DNA from: Firmicutes bacterium HGW-Firmicutes-7
GTDB taxonomy: Bacteria > Bacillota > Clostridia > Lachnospirales > Vallitaleaceae
Direction: 5' to 3'
Length of the DNA stretch: 64,000 nucleotides
Assembly: GCA_002841375.1 (NCBI GenBank)
Contig: PGZO01000004.1
Coordinates: 156,470 to 220,469 of the forward strand
The position numbers were made by a program, and so were the translations under genes. Within the stretch, counting starts at the first letter, position 1. The number at the start of each line of letters is the position of its first letter. The notes under the pieces are model-generated. The model saw only the letters and a program-made list of their open reading frames with translations. It had not been told where the DNA came from and searched no databases. This document shows, one piece after another, positions 8,005 to 16,414 of the stretch.

Positions 8005-9447
8005 ATGACAGACAAGATTGACAATGAATTTAGTAAAGCCTACGGTATAGGAGAAGATATTGGCAAGGCGCTAGTAGCCTTGGGCTATAACAACCCTATG
8101 CCCGTTCAAGATAGAGTTATTCGACACGTATTAGAAGGGAGGGATTTGATTGTACAATCCCAGACAGGAAGCGGAAAAACAGCAGCCTTTGGGATTCCAA
8201 TTGCAGAAAAGCTAGAGATCGACGAAAATCTACCTCAGGTACTTGTTTTAACACCAACGAGGGAACTAGCTGTTCAGGTATGTGAAGAAATTGCTAGCAT
8301 TGGAAAGTATAAGAAAATACGTTGTCTGCCCATTTATGGGAAACAACCCATTCATATTCAACTGAGGCAACTCAAGCAGAGGATTCATGTGGCAGTGGGT
8401 ACGCCAGGACGTGTTGGTGATTTAATAAAAAGAAAAAATCTTTTATTAGAACAAATTAAGTACTTGGTTATAGATGAGGCAGATGAACTGTTAAAAAGAG
8501 GGTTTTTAGAGGAAGTTGTAGGGATTATTCAGCGACTGCCAAAAGAGCGAACGACTCTTCTTTTTTCTGCTACAATGCCACCTCAAATTGAAGCAATTTG
8601 TTCAGCCTATATGATCAATCCTCTACGGGTAGAGGTGGAGTCGACACAAGCACCGATAGATCAAATCAAACAAATCTGGTATGAAGTTGCAGATGACTGG
8701 AAGTTCATGCTTTTAACGAAATTAATGGATGAATTGAAACCTAGAAGTTGTATGATTTTTTGCAATACACGAAATAAGGCTGACCAAGTGGTTCAAAAAC
8801 TTATTATTGGAAAATATGATTGTATGGCGCTTCATGGCGGAATGGCACAAAAAGATCGGCTAAGAGCTATTTCAGCTTTTAAAAATGGTGAAGTAACCTA
8901 TTTGGTTGCAACGGATTTGGCAGCGAGGGGCATCCATGTGGATAGTCTTGACCTCGTGGTAAATTACAATATCCCTAACGATAATGAGAATTATGTTCAT
9001 AGAATTGGTCGAACTGGACGAGTTGGTGAAGAGGGACGAGCAATTTCCTTTGTTTCTGTTCATGATCAAAATAAATGGCTCGAAGTGCAAGAATTCATTG
9101 GCTACCAAGTTCCAATGGGCGATTCAGCGACATTAAGTAAGCGAGAAGCTTCTACGCAAACTAGAACGAAGAGCAAGCCAAAACCAGTTCGAGAAAAGCA
9201 AGAGAAGCTTCATAAAGATATTACAAGGCTACGTATTAATGCAGGGAAAAATAAAAAGATGCGTGCAGGGGATGTACTAGGTGCTATCAGTAATCTTCAA
9301 GGCATTGGATCAGAAGATATCGGAATAATTGACATTCAAAATACTTGCACCTATGTAGAAATCTTTAATAAAAAGGGACCAATGGTATTAAATGGATTGG
9401 GTAAGGTGAAAGTGAAAGGTAAGGATGTAACAATTAAGAAAGTGTAA
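8005..9447 (+). CDS. dbpA: DEAD-box RNA helicase, DbpA/YxiN type
   Basis: 480-residue ATP-dependent RNA helicase. Seen in order: Q motif (MPVQDRV), motif I SQTGSGKT near 52-59, Ia PTRELA, TPGR, motif II DEAD, motif III SAT, motif V VATDLAARGIH and motif VI HRIGRTGR. After a basic linker (about 365-400) there is a C-terminal DbpA RNA-binding domain (ITRLRINAGKNKKMRAGD to the end). That domain directs DbpA/YxiN to hairpin 92 of 23S rRNA, so a role in large-subunit assembly is likely. Start ATG 8005 follows AGGAAGGTAAAGG. Last gene of the 5.8-9.4 kb unit. Confidence 0.92.
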   Translation: MTDKIDNEFSKAYGIGEDIGKALVALGYNNPMPVQDRVIRHVLEGRDLIVQSQTGSGKTAAFGIPIAEKLEIDENLPQVLVLTPTRELAVQVCEEIASIGKYKKIRCLPIYGKQPIHIQLRQLKQRIHVAVGTPGRVGDLIKRKNLLLEQIKYLVIDEADELLKRGFLEEVVGIIQRLPKERTTLLFSATMPPQIEAICSAYMINPLRVEVESTQAPIDQIKQIWYEVADDWKFMLLTKLMDELKPRSCMIFCNTRNKADQVVQKLIIGKYDCMALHGGMAQKDRLRAISAFKNGEVTYLVATDLAARGIHVDSLDLVVNYNIPNDNENYVHRIGRTGRVGEEGRAISFVSVHDQNKWLEVQEFIGYQVPMGDSATLSKREASTQTRTKSKPKPVREKQEKLHKDITRLRINAGKNKKMRAGDVLGAISNLQGIGSEDIGIIDIQNTCTYVEIFNKKGPMVLNGLGKVKVKGKDVTIKKV

Positions 9448-9472
9448 TTTCTATTATTACTTTAAATTTAAA

Positions 9473-9520
9473 TGTACCCTATAGAGTTGACATTATTTTC
9501 CATGCCATCCAAAGGGTACA
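9473..9520. terminator. Possible terminator between convergent units
   Basis: TGTACCCT (9473-9480) and AGGGTACA (9513-9520) form a perfect 8-base inverted repeat with a 32-base loop, in the gap between the helicase gene and the convergent minus-strand operon. The loop is long and there is no clean T-run, so function is uncertain. Confidence 0.4.
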
Positions 9521-9539
9521 TATATATCAACATTGGTTT

Positions 9540-10019
9540 TTATAAAGTATTTAATAAGGTATCAAGGATCTGATTATATCGGGTGAGTTGATTAATACGG
9601 ATGTTCTGGATCTTGATGATTTGCCTGTAAAGTATTAATAAAGTATCAAAATCTTTCGCTTGTCTAGCTGCCAATATATCATTATTATAGGCGTTTATTT
9701 GCCCCATGGTAGTTTTCATAGCTTCTTGAGTTTCTTTTATTAGAACTATAGAGTTCTTTAGAATCTTTAACTGTTCTGTAGATAGTTCGTCTTTACGTTC
9801 TAGTAGAACTTTAATTCTTTGCTTGGATAGGTTGGTCTTAACTCGAACTTCATCTGCTAACGTTTTAATAGTAGTTCTATTCTCTGTAACTATAGTTGCT
9901 GTTGAAAATGCAGCTGTTCTTTTTTGTCTTCCTTCTCTATCTGCTCTTTCTTGTGCATAGGAGGTAGAAGAGATGATCATAATAAACAGTAATAAAAATA
10001 GGATTAACTTTTTCATCAT
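9540..10019 (-). CDS. Exported helical protein of unknown function, linked to a sensor kinase
   Basis: 159-residue protein with a classical signal peptide (MMKKLILFLLLFIMIISSTSYA). The mature part is charged, predicted almost entirely helical, and has no cysteines. Its start overlaps the stop of the upstream lipoprotein gene by 4 bases (ATGA), and the kinase gene is first in the unit. The last 40 residues (AARQAKDFDTLLILYRQII...) resemble in pattern the C-terminal end of the exported protein at 12198-12887. That suggests a pair of related envelope proteins in one regulon. A CpxP/Spy-like accessory or chaperone role is conceivable by analogy but unproven. Confidence 0.7.
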   Translation of the reverse strand: MMKKLILFLLLFIMIISSTSYAQERADREGRQKRTAAFSTATIVTENRTTIKTLADEVRVKTNLSKQRIKVLLERKDELSTEQLKILKNSIVLIKETQEAMKTTMGQINAYNNDILAARQAKDFDTLLILYRQIIKIQNIRINQLTRYNQILDTLLNTL

Positions 10020-10498
10020 TCTATGCCTCCTTCTTCGACGATGTTGTCGTCGGATAATGTATCTTCTTCTAATTTTTCAAGACTACTTAAGGTGGTATCT
10101 AATAGATCATCTATTTCATTAAGAATTAAAGTTCTTTCATTTATATCCTCTAAATCTTCTGATTTTGCTATGATAATAGGTTTTTGCAAGTTTGAACTAT
10201 TGCTGTATTCTTCTTCATCAGGTTGCGGTTTTACATCATCAAATGAGGTATTAGGAGTGCCATTAGTAACTTCTGATGAAGCTTTAGCATTTTCACTAGA
10301 AGTTGTTCCATCAACATCGCGGCTTGACTCATTTATATTTTGAGTCGTGTTTTCTAATATTGATTCACTGACATCGCTTTCTTGACTTTTATAATCAATT
10401 GAATTTTGATCAACCTCTACTAATTTTGTGACCTTTCTGTCCTGGCATCCGGCAAGAAGTAATATAAAAAGTGCGCAAATGATAAGCCGTTTTTGCAT
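10016..10498 (-). CDS. Small acidic lipoprotein
   Basis: 160-residue predicted lipoprotein: short signal peptide with lipobox LLAGCQ (Cys18), then a low-complexity Ser/Glu/Asp/Asn-rich region that should be disordered and surface exposed. A short acidic helix ends the protein (LNEIDDLLDTTLSSLEKLEED). No known domain. A good AAAGGAGG precedes the ATG. It sits 12 bases after the sensor kinase gene and overlaps the next exported protein gene, so all three are one operon. It may be an extracytoplasmic partner of the kinase; that is inference from position. Confidence 0.7.
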   Translation of the reverse strand: MQKRLIICALFILLLAGCQDRKVTKLVEVDQNSIDYKSQESDVSESILENTTQNINESSRDVDGTTSSENAKASSEVTNGTPNTSFDDVKPQPDEEEYSNSSNLQKPIIIAKSEDLEDINERTLILNEIDDLLDTTLSSLEKLEEDTLSDDNIVEEGGIE

Positions 10499-10510
10499 AT
10501 TTTGCCTCCT

Positions 10511-11911
10511 TTATAAGGGGAACCACATCGTTACTATCGTTCCTTTTTTAAACTCACTTGAGATTTGAATTGTTCCTTTATGTAGCTCGATTAGCTTCTT
10601 CACTATACTTAAACCGAGCCCACTACCTTCACACGTATCAGAGATATTTTTGACTCTGTAATACTTTTTAAAAACTTTTTCAAGATCACCTTTCCTAATC
10701 CCAAATCCATTATCTTCAACTTGCAAACAGAGATAGTCATTTTTTACAAAACAAGAAATAGCAATGTTTACAGTGTGATTAGAATACTTAATGGAGTTAC
10801 TGATCAAGTTAGAAAGCACTTGTCTAATTTTGTTTTCATCAGCATAAATGGTTATGTTTTCTCCACAACTAAGTGTAAATTGAATGTTTTTTTTGTTATT
10901 GACCTTTGATAGCTTTATAGTGTCTTCAAGTAAAGGTTTGATCTTGAAAATTGTGGGCTCAAGGTAGAACTCTAAATCTTGATTACTAGTCTTCGTCACG
11001 ATTTCCTTTGTGAGCTTAGTAAGTCGATTTGTTTCTTTATAAATAATATCAAGGGACTCTTTGACCTCATTACCGTCTAAGACACCATCATGAATGGCTT
11101 CTAAATAGCCAGATATAACTGTCAGAGGTGTTTTTACCTCATGAGAGATCATACTTATGAAGGCTTTTTTTTCATCCTCAATACGGATAAGCTCAGATTT
11201 CATATAGTTAAAGGCATCGATGAGCTCGTTAAGTTCAGAGTAACTGAACTTATTAATATCTTCAATTGTATCACCATTAGCTATTTTTAGGGCAGAATCC
11301 CTAACTAATTTAATCGGTTTCGTGATTTTTTTAGCACTGACAAAAAGTATGATTCCAACGATGATTATAGAAAATAGGGAAATGCTTAATATAATGGTCA
11401 CCATAACGCGTATGTTTTGGGTAACAGAACTAATGGGTGAAAAGATAATAATTGCCCCTTTTATTTGGTCGTCTTCTATAATAGGCCTACCATAAAAAAT
11501 CATCCTCGTATCAAAGGTCTCAGTGTATTGGCTATTTCTAAATACTTCGTTTCCATTTAAAATATCCTTCAAGTCCTGATACAAATAATTATCAAGATCT
11601 TCATTTGCTAGGTCAAGATCCTTTAAGTTTTTTATATTGTTGTCGTTGATATTCAATATGTATAGCTTCGACTTAGATACATAAGCCATAGCATTCATAT
11701 AATCTTGTAGCGTAGCTTTTTCAATCAGCCCTTTTTGTCTGTTAGAATAAAGGCTTTCAGTTTTCACAGCAATGCCTGCTAAGCGTTCTCTTTCTAACTG
11801 GTACATGCGGTTGGAATAAAAGAATGAAAGAGCAAGGGATAGCACTACAATTAAACCTAACAAGATGGATGAATTGGTTATGAGTAATCTGGAAAAAATG
11901 CTTTTATTCAA
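10511..11911 (-). CDS. Membrane sensor histidine kinase
   Basis: About 466 residues: an N-terminal transmembrane helix, an extracellular sensor domain (about 35-165), a second transmembrane helix, a HAMP linker, the HisKA segment with phosphoacceptor His in ISMISHEVKTPL, and HATPase boxes (SNLISNSIKYS, DNGFGIRKGDLE, GSGLGLSIVKKL). Start is best placed at TTG 11911, because AAGGGGG at 11919-11925 is 7 bases before it; a GTG at 11917 would be too close. Likely partner is the OmpR-type regulator at 13072, which lies beyond an exported-protein gene on the opposite strand. It heads an operon with the lipoprotein and exported protein. Confidence 0.88.
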   Translation of the reverse strand: MNKSIFSRLLITNSSILLGLIVVLSLALSFFYSNRMYQLERERLAGIAVKTESLYSNRQKGLIEKATLQDYMNAMAYVSKSKLYILNINDNNIKNLKDLDLANEDLDNYLYQDLKDILNGNEVFRNSQYTETFDTRMIFYGRPIIEDDQIKGAIIIFSPISSVTQNIRVMVTIILSISLFSIIIVGIILFVSAKKITKPIKLVRDSALKIANGDTIEDINKFSYSELNELIDAFNYMKSELIRIEDEKKAFISMISHEVKTPLTVISGYLEAIHDGVLDGNEVKESLDIIYKETNRLTKLTKEIVTKTSNQDLEFYLEPTIFKIKPLLEDTIKLSKVNNKKNIQFTLSCGENITIYADENKIRQVLSNLISNSIKYSNHTVNIAISCFVKNDYLCLQVEDNGFGIRKGDLEKVFKKYYRVKNISDTCEGSGLGLSIVKKLIELHKGTIQISSEFKKGTIVTMWFPL

Positions 11912-11953
11912 TTGCACGCCCCCTTATGCATAAGGTCTGAATTTCATGCTTTC

Positions 11954-11989
11954 ATTATACCAAATAAATGTAAGAAAAGTATGTGAAAT
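11954..11989 (-). promoter_or_regulatory. Promoter and candidate response-regulator site of the kinase operon
   Basis: On the minus strand TATAAT (bases 11954-11959) is preceded by two direct half-sites. On the plus strand these read TGTAAGAAA at 11969 and TATGTGAAA at 11980, 11 bases apart. The same arrangement occurs before the exported-protein gene at 12887 (TGTATGAAA twice). An 11-base period is typical of OmpR-family direct repeats, so autoregulation by the regulator at 13072 is likely. Confidence 0.55.
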
Positions 11990-12197
11990 TCAATATTTTT
12001 ACCGACAAGCACTTTGATGAAGAACGTCCAAGAATTGGGCTAGTGAAAAAAATTAGCTCAAGGGCTTCAAAATGACATCGAAGAAAGAATCTCTATCTGA
12101 TTGTATACGTTCAATCAGTGATGTCATAATGAGCCTGAGCTTGTTGGAAAATTTAACCATATAAAAGAAGTCTTTTAGCTAAAATAAACTAATGGTG
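11990..12197. other. Gap without recognisable gene
   Basis: Between the kinase promoter region and the exported-protein gene only short stop-interrupted reading frames are present on both strands. I see no RNA gene, repeat or terminator that I can support. Confidence 0.5.
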
Positions 12198-12887
12198 CTA
12201 GAAAATGGCGTTCATGGTATCTAACTTAAATTGATCAAATTCAATATGTTGTAATAAGTAATCATATAGCTCATCAATGATAGCAGATGCTGAGTCAGTG
12301 TCTTCAGCTTCAATAGCTGCCCTTAGCTCTTGGTGAAGAGCTTTGATTTCAACAACTTTAGCTTCCCACTCGGAGTTTTCATCTAAGATAGCAGCTTTAT
12401 AAGCATCTGTAAGGGTAGTAAAGGCAGTTTTGCTATCTTTTAGGAAAGTTTTCAAGCTTTCTCGAGCTTCTTTCCATGTAATTTCACCTGCTGTAGCTTG
12501 GGCAAAAAGATCTGATTTTAACACTTCAAGTGCAGCCTTTGTTTCGTCACTATAAGTTGTTCTTATTCTAGTTCTTGTGGTGAATAATTCTGCATGAAGT
12601 GCATCGTGAGTATCAAAGGCTGCTTCATAAGAGCTTAATAAATCAGGCGAAAATTGTGCAACAATTTCTAAGTACTTATCATTTCTTGTTTGTCTTTCAG
12701 TTTGACGTCTAGTCCATTTTGTTTGAGCTTCATCAAAACGTGCATCTTGTTTTTCTTCTAATTCCGATAGAAAGCCGTTTGACCTATCCTCTGGTGTTGG
12801 GTTAGGTGTTGTCCTTTCGGCTGCATTAATCACCATTGTAGAAGAAAACATTAAAACCATTGCTAAAACTATTAATAATTTTTTCAT
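12198..12887 (-). CDS. Exported helical protein, likely in the two-component regulon
   Basis: 229 residues with signal peptide (MKKLLIVLAMVLMFSSTMVINAAE). The mature part is helical, Glu/Lys/Ala/Thr-rich and cysteine-free, with no domain I can name. The C-terminal end (AAIEAEDTDSASAIIDELYDYLL...) has the same spacing of charged and hydrophobic residues as the exported protein at 9540-10019. GAGGAG precedes the ATG. It is transcribed divergently from the response regulator at 13072, and its upstream region carries a TGTATGAAA direct repeat, so it is probably a target of that regulator. Placement next to the regulator suggests an envelope stress or metal/charge-sensing role, unproven. Confidence 0.7.
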   Translation of the reverse strand: MKKLLIVLAMVLMFSSTMVINAAERTTPNPTPEDRSNGFLSELEEKQDARFDEAQTKWTRRQTERQTRNDKYLEIVAQFSPDLLSSYEAAFDTHDALHAELFTTRTRIRTTYSDETKAALEVLKSDLFAQATAGEITWKEARESLKTFLKDSKTAFTTLTDAYKAAILDENSEWEAKVVEIKALHQELRAAIEAEDTDSASAIIDELYDYLLQHIEFDQFKLDTMNAIF

Positions 12888-12957
12888 TTAAATCACTCCT
12901 CTGTTTTATTTGATAAGCTTATTATAATCTCCGAATTAAGGAAAAAATGGGTATACA

Positions 12958-12977
12958 TGTATGAAAAGTGTATGAAA
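12958..12977. promoter_or_regulatory. Direct-repeat operator candidate for the OmpR-type regulator
   Basis: TGTATGAAA at 12958-12966 is repeated exactly at 12969-12977, with an 11-base period, in the divergent region between the exported-protein gene and the regulator gene. A similar element is found at 11969-11988 before the kinase operon. Confidence 0.55.
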
Positions 12978-13000
12978 TGATCATACGTAATCCTTAGACC

Positions 13001-13029
13001 TTGTGAATTTCAATAAAAGTATATATAAT
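13001..13029 (+). promoter_or_regulatory. Promoter of the response regulator gene
   Basis: TTGTGA at 13001-13006 and perfect TATAAT at 13024-13029 with a 17-base spacer, 42 bases before the GTG start. The TGTATGAAA repeats end 24 bases upstream of the -35 element. Confidence 0.65.
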
Positions 13030-13071
13030 GAAAAGACAAAGCAATCCTAAGAAATAAGGAGGCTAATAAAA

Positions 13072-13770
13072 GTGAAACATATTTTTGTTGTTGATGACGA
13101 TAAAGAAATTCGATTTCTCATAAAGAAGTACCTTGAAAAAGAGAACTTTAAGGTCACAGATTTTTCTGACGCTACGTTGGTTTATTCCGAGATAAAAAGA
13201 CTGTTACCTGATCTGATCATATTAGATATTATGATGCCAAGTATTGATGGCATTGAACTCTGCAAAAAGATAAGGAAGGATTATGACTTGCCTATTATTT
13301 TTGTTTCTGCTAGAGGAGAAGAAGTAGACCGCATTATTGGTCTAGAAGTGGGAGGGGATGATTATCTTGCAAAACCTTTTAGTCCCAGAGAGTTACTGGC
13401 AAGAATAAAAAACATTTTCCGAAGATTGGATAAGGCGAGTGATAATCGTGGGGAATTAGAAAAATCCGTTAAGATCAGCAATACAACGCTTTCTTTCTCT
13501 ACAAGACTTGTAGAGATCAATGGTTCGGAAATTAGCCTTACGGTAAAAGAATTTGATATATTAAAGCTTATGATGGAGAATCAAAACAATGCTTTCAATC
13601 GAGATCAGCTCCTTGAAAAAGTTTGGGGTTACGATTTTGCTGGAGAAGGTCGAGTTGTTGATGATGTGATAAAGAGGATTAGAAAGAAACTGAATGATTC
13701 AGGAAGTGAGATGGAGATTTTGACAGTTTGGGGTTATGGCTATAAAATTGAAAGCTTAAAAAGTTACTAA
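13072..13770 (+). CDS. OmpR/PhoB-family response regulator
   Basis: 232-residue two-domain transcription factor. Receiver domain with acidic pocket VVDDD, phosphoacceptor Asp52 in LIILDIMMPSIDG and conserved Lys in YLAKPFSPREL. C-terminal winged helix (about 130-230) with KEFDILKLMMENQNNAFNRDQLLEKVWGY and the GRVVDDVIKRIRKKL recognition region. GTG start 13072 follows AAGGAGG. It is the likely partner of the kinase encoded at 10511-11911, from which it is separated by one divergently read gene. Candidate binding sites are the 11-base direct repeats at 11969 and 12958. Confidence 0.92.
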   Translation: MKHIFVVDDDKEIRFLIKKYLEKENFKVTDFSDATLVYSEIKRLLPDLIILDIMMPSIDGIELCKKIRKDYDLPIIFVSARGEEVDRIIGLEVGGDDYLAKPFSPRELLARIKNIFRRLDKASDNRGELEKSVKISNTTLSFSTRLVEINGSEISLTVKEFDILKLMMENQNNAFNRDQLLEKVWGYDFAGEGRVVDDVIKRIRKKLNDSGSEMEILTVWGYGYKIESLKSY

Positions 13771-13795
13771 AGAAAGAATAATCACTGAATAGGAT

Positions 13796-15493
13796 GTGAA
13801 AGATATTATGCTTATCGAGTTAACACATAGTCTAATAAACAAGCTAGGTATTATCGTCTTATCTGCTTTTATGTTATCAAAATCAAAGTTATTTAAACGT
13901 TATATATTAAAAGAGAAACTAACCCTAAGGGACAAAATCATTTTCTCCCTTTTATTTGGTATGGTAGGAATAATAGGCACATATTCTGGAATTCCCATTG
14001 ATGATGCCATTGCAAATTCTCGTTCTATTGGCGTTATTGTTGCAGGACTTTTTGGCGGACCAGCAGTTGGAATTGGAGCAGGTTTAATTGCAGGCATACA
14101 CCGAATGGTAATACCGTTAGGAAGATTTACTGCAATCGCCTGTGGTATTTCGACCATTTTAGGTGGTGTGATCGCAGGATATCTCAAAAAGTATGTGGAT
14201 ACTAAACCCAAAAAGTGGATGTGGGGTTTCTTAATAGCTGCAGTCATTGAGTCGGTACAAATGATCATTATATTAATTATCGCTAGACCTTTTGACCAGG
14301 CGCTTAGCTTGGTTCAACTCATATTTTTACCCATGACTTTTATCAACGCTGCTGGTACAGCCGCCTTTATACTTTTAATACAGCAAATACACGAAGAAAA
14401 TGAGCGTGCAGGTGCTGTGAAAGCCCAGCTAGCACTTAGTATAGCTACGCAAACATTACCTATTTTAAGAAATGGTCTAAGTCAAAAATCGAGTCAAGCT
14501 GCTGCTAAAATAATCTATGAAGCTACTGGTGTAGATGCAGTTTCTTTCACCAATACCCAGTCTATTTTAGCACATATAGGTGTCGGTACTGATCACCATA
14601 AAGTAGGTGATTTGATTCATACAAATATTACTAAGAAGGCCATACTTTTAAAGCAGTGTATGATTGGACAGGACAAAACGGACATTGAATGCCACAAGAC
14701 TTCCTGCAAATTAAAAGCCTGTATCGTTGTTCCTTTATATATAAAAGATACGATCATAGGTACTTTAAAACTCTATAAGACGATCGAAAACAGTATTACA
14801 TCCTTAGATATTGAGTTAGCCAAGGGATTAGCACATCTTTTTTCTACCCAACTTGAGTTGAGTGAAATCTACTATCAAAAAGAACTATTAAACAAAGCTG
14901 AGATTAAAGCTTTGCAGGCACAAATTCAACCACACTTTCTCTTCAACGCGTTAAACACGATTGTATCTTTTTGCAGAACAGATGCGCTTAAAGCAAGGGA
15001 TTTACTCATGCAACTCAGTTTTTATTTAAGAAACAGTTTTAAAACAACAGGAGATTTAATTCCGTTAGCCCAAGAATTAAAGCATATTGAAAGCTACTTA
15101 AGTATAGAACAAGCTCGGTTTTCTGAAAGGCTTGAGGTAAAATATAATGTAGATCCTAGTATAGATTGCCTTATTCCACCATTAATTTTACAGCCAATTG
15201 TTGAAAATGCGCTCAAGCACGGTTTAATGTCAACCAAGCAGGGCGGAAAACTAGAAATTAATGCTTATAAAAACGAGGTTGGTGTATACGTACAAATTAA
15301 GGATAATGGAATCGGAATGACCCCGCAAAAAATAAAAGCAATCTTAGAAGGTACTGACTTAACGGCGGGTATCGGTATTCAAAATGTTAATAACCGGCTT
15401 AAGAGTATTTATGGGACTACTCTGCAAATTGAAAGTCTGGTAAATCAAGGCACTTCAATTCAATTAATTTTTTCTCAAGGAGGCGAAGATTAA
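13796..15493 (+). CDS. lytS: LytS-family sensor histidine kinase (5TM-LYT, GAF)
   Basis: 565-residue membrane kinase. The N-terminal 5TMR-LYT sensor (about 1-200) has the family motifs GTYSGIPI and SRSIGVIVAGLFGGPAVG. A GAF-like domain follows (about 225-360). The His_kinase domain carries His380 in IQPHFLFNALNTIVSF, followed by an ATPase domain (PIVENALKHGL, DNGIGM). GTG 13796 and ATG 13808 are both possible starts. It overlaps the LytTR regulator gene by one base. In E. coli and Bacillus, such LytS/LytR pairs sense pyruvate or nutrients and control CstA/BtsT- or LrgAB-type genes. Here a CstA-family transporter follows directly, so control of that gene is expected. Confidence 0.92.
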   Translation: MKDIMLIELTHSLINKLGIIVLSAFMLSKSKLFKRYILKEKLTLRDKIIFSLLFGMVGIIGTYSGIPIDDAIANSRSIGVIVAGLFGGPAVGIGAGLIAGIHRMVIPLGRFTAIACGISTILGGVIAGYLKKYVDTKPKKWMWGFLIAAVIESVQMIIILIIARPFDQALSLVQLIFLPMTFINAAGTAAFILLIQQIHEENERAGAVKAQLALSIATQTLPILRNGLSQKSSQAAAKIIYEATGVDAVSFTNTQSILAHIGVGTDHHKVGDLIHTNITKKAILLKQCMIGQDKTDIECHKTSCKLKACIVVPLYIKDTIIGTLKLYKTIENSITSLDIELAKGLAHLFSTQLELSEIYYQKELLNKAEIKALQAQIQPHFLFNALNTIVSFCRTDALKARDLLMQLSFYLRNSFKTTGDLIPLAQELKHIESYLSIEQARFSERLEVKYNVDPSIDCLIPPLILQPIVENALKHGLMSTKQGGKLEINAYKNEVGVYVQIKDNGIGMTPQKIKAILEGTDLTAGIGIQNVNNRLKSIYGTTLQIESLVNQGTSIQLIFSQGGED

Positions 15494-16251
15494 TGATTAA
15501 GATCGTATTAGTAGATGATGAAAGACCTGCGTTAGAGGAATTAACTTATTTGCTTAATGAGTATGATTTTATTCATATTGTTGGTGCCTATACAGATCCA
15601 AAGGTTGCACTAGAAGTACTTCATAATACGAAGGTAGATGCAGCCTTTATTGATATATCTATGCCTGAAATGGATGGCTTTATGTTGGCAGGAGCCTTAA
15701 TGAAATTTCCATCTCCACCACTTATTGTATTTGCAACTGCGTTTGACGATTTTGCAATACAAGCCTTTGAGATTCACGCAGTAGATTATATATTAAAACC
15801 GTTAAGTGAAGAGCGTTTAGATCGTACAATCCAACATATTGAAGAACAACTGAAACATAAAGGCAATCATTTAGCGCCAATTAAGGAATTAATATCTACT
15901 AATCAAAATCCCGAAAAATATGAGAAATTACCTGTTTGGAAAAATGACCGTATTTATTTGATTAATAAGGCAGATATTCTCTATTGTACAACGAATGGCA
16001 GTGAAACTATTATTGTTACAAAAAAAGAACGTTATATTGTATTAGATACTTTGAGTGCACTGGAAGCACAGTTAGATGATCAGGCATTCTTTCGATGTCA
16101 TAGAAGCTATATTATAAGATTAGATGCCATTGAAGAAGTCATTCCTTGGTTTAACAACACCTTTGAAGTCAGATTTTTACAGTGTGAGGAGAATGTGCCA
16201 ATTAGTCGGCGAAATACGAAGACTTTTAAAGCCTTAATTAATATGAAGTGA
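15493..16251 (+). CDS. lytR: LytTR-family response regulator
   Basis: 252 residues: receiver domain (VDDE, Asp54 in AFIDISMPEMDG, Lys in YILKPLSEERL) and a C-terminal LytTR DNA-binding domain (about 145-250; RIYLINKADILYCTTNGSE, FFRCHRSYIIRLDAIEEV). Start ATG overlaps the last base of the kinase gene stop, so the two are translated together. The downstream CstA-like transporter, behind a terminator hairpin, is the obvious target, as with BtsR-btsT, YpdB-yhjX and related systems. Confidence 0.93.
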   Translation: MIKIVLVDDERPALEELTYLLNEYDFIHIVGAYTDPKVALEVLHNTKVDAAFIDISMPEMDGFMLAGALMKFPSPPLIVFATAFDDFAIQAFEIHAVDYILKPLSEERLDRTIQHIEEQLKHKGNHLAPIKELISTNQNPEKYEKLPVWKNDRIYLINKADILYCTTNGSETIIVTKKERYIVLDTLSALEAQLDDQAFFRCHRSYIIRLDAIEEVIPWFNNTFEVRFLQCEENVPISRRNTKTFKALINMK

Positions 16252-16307
16252 AGTACCTGTACATTATTAACAATTAAATCTAATTATATCAATACCGTTT
16301 AGCAACT

Positions 16308-16335
16308 AATCACAACCACTTAGGTTGTGATTTTT
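16308..16335 (+). terminator. Intrinsic terminator after lytSR-like operon
   Basis: A perfect 10-base stem AATCACAACC (16308-16317) / GGTTGTGATT (16323-16332), 5-base loop, ends in TTTTT (16331-16335). It separates the two-component genes from the transporter gene. Confidence 0.88.
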
Positions 16336-16414
16336 GACTTTGGGCGTAAATATCTCTAAATATAACTACTTTATAATATAATCATTCTACAAACCAATTC
16401 TAAGGAGGATTACT

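Noticed and set aside
11990..12197. Decayed gene or small RNA between the kinase operon and the exported-protein gene
   Set aside because: Short frames on both strands (for example TDKHFDEERPRIGLVKK) have no start, no ribosome binding site and no recognisable family.
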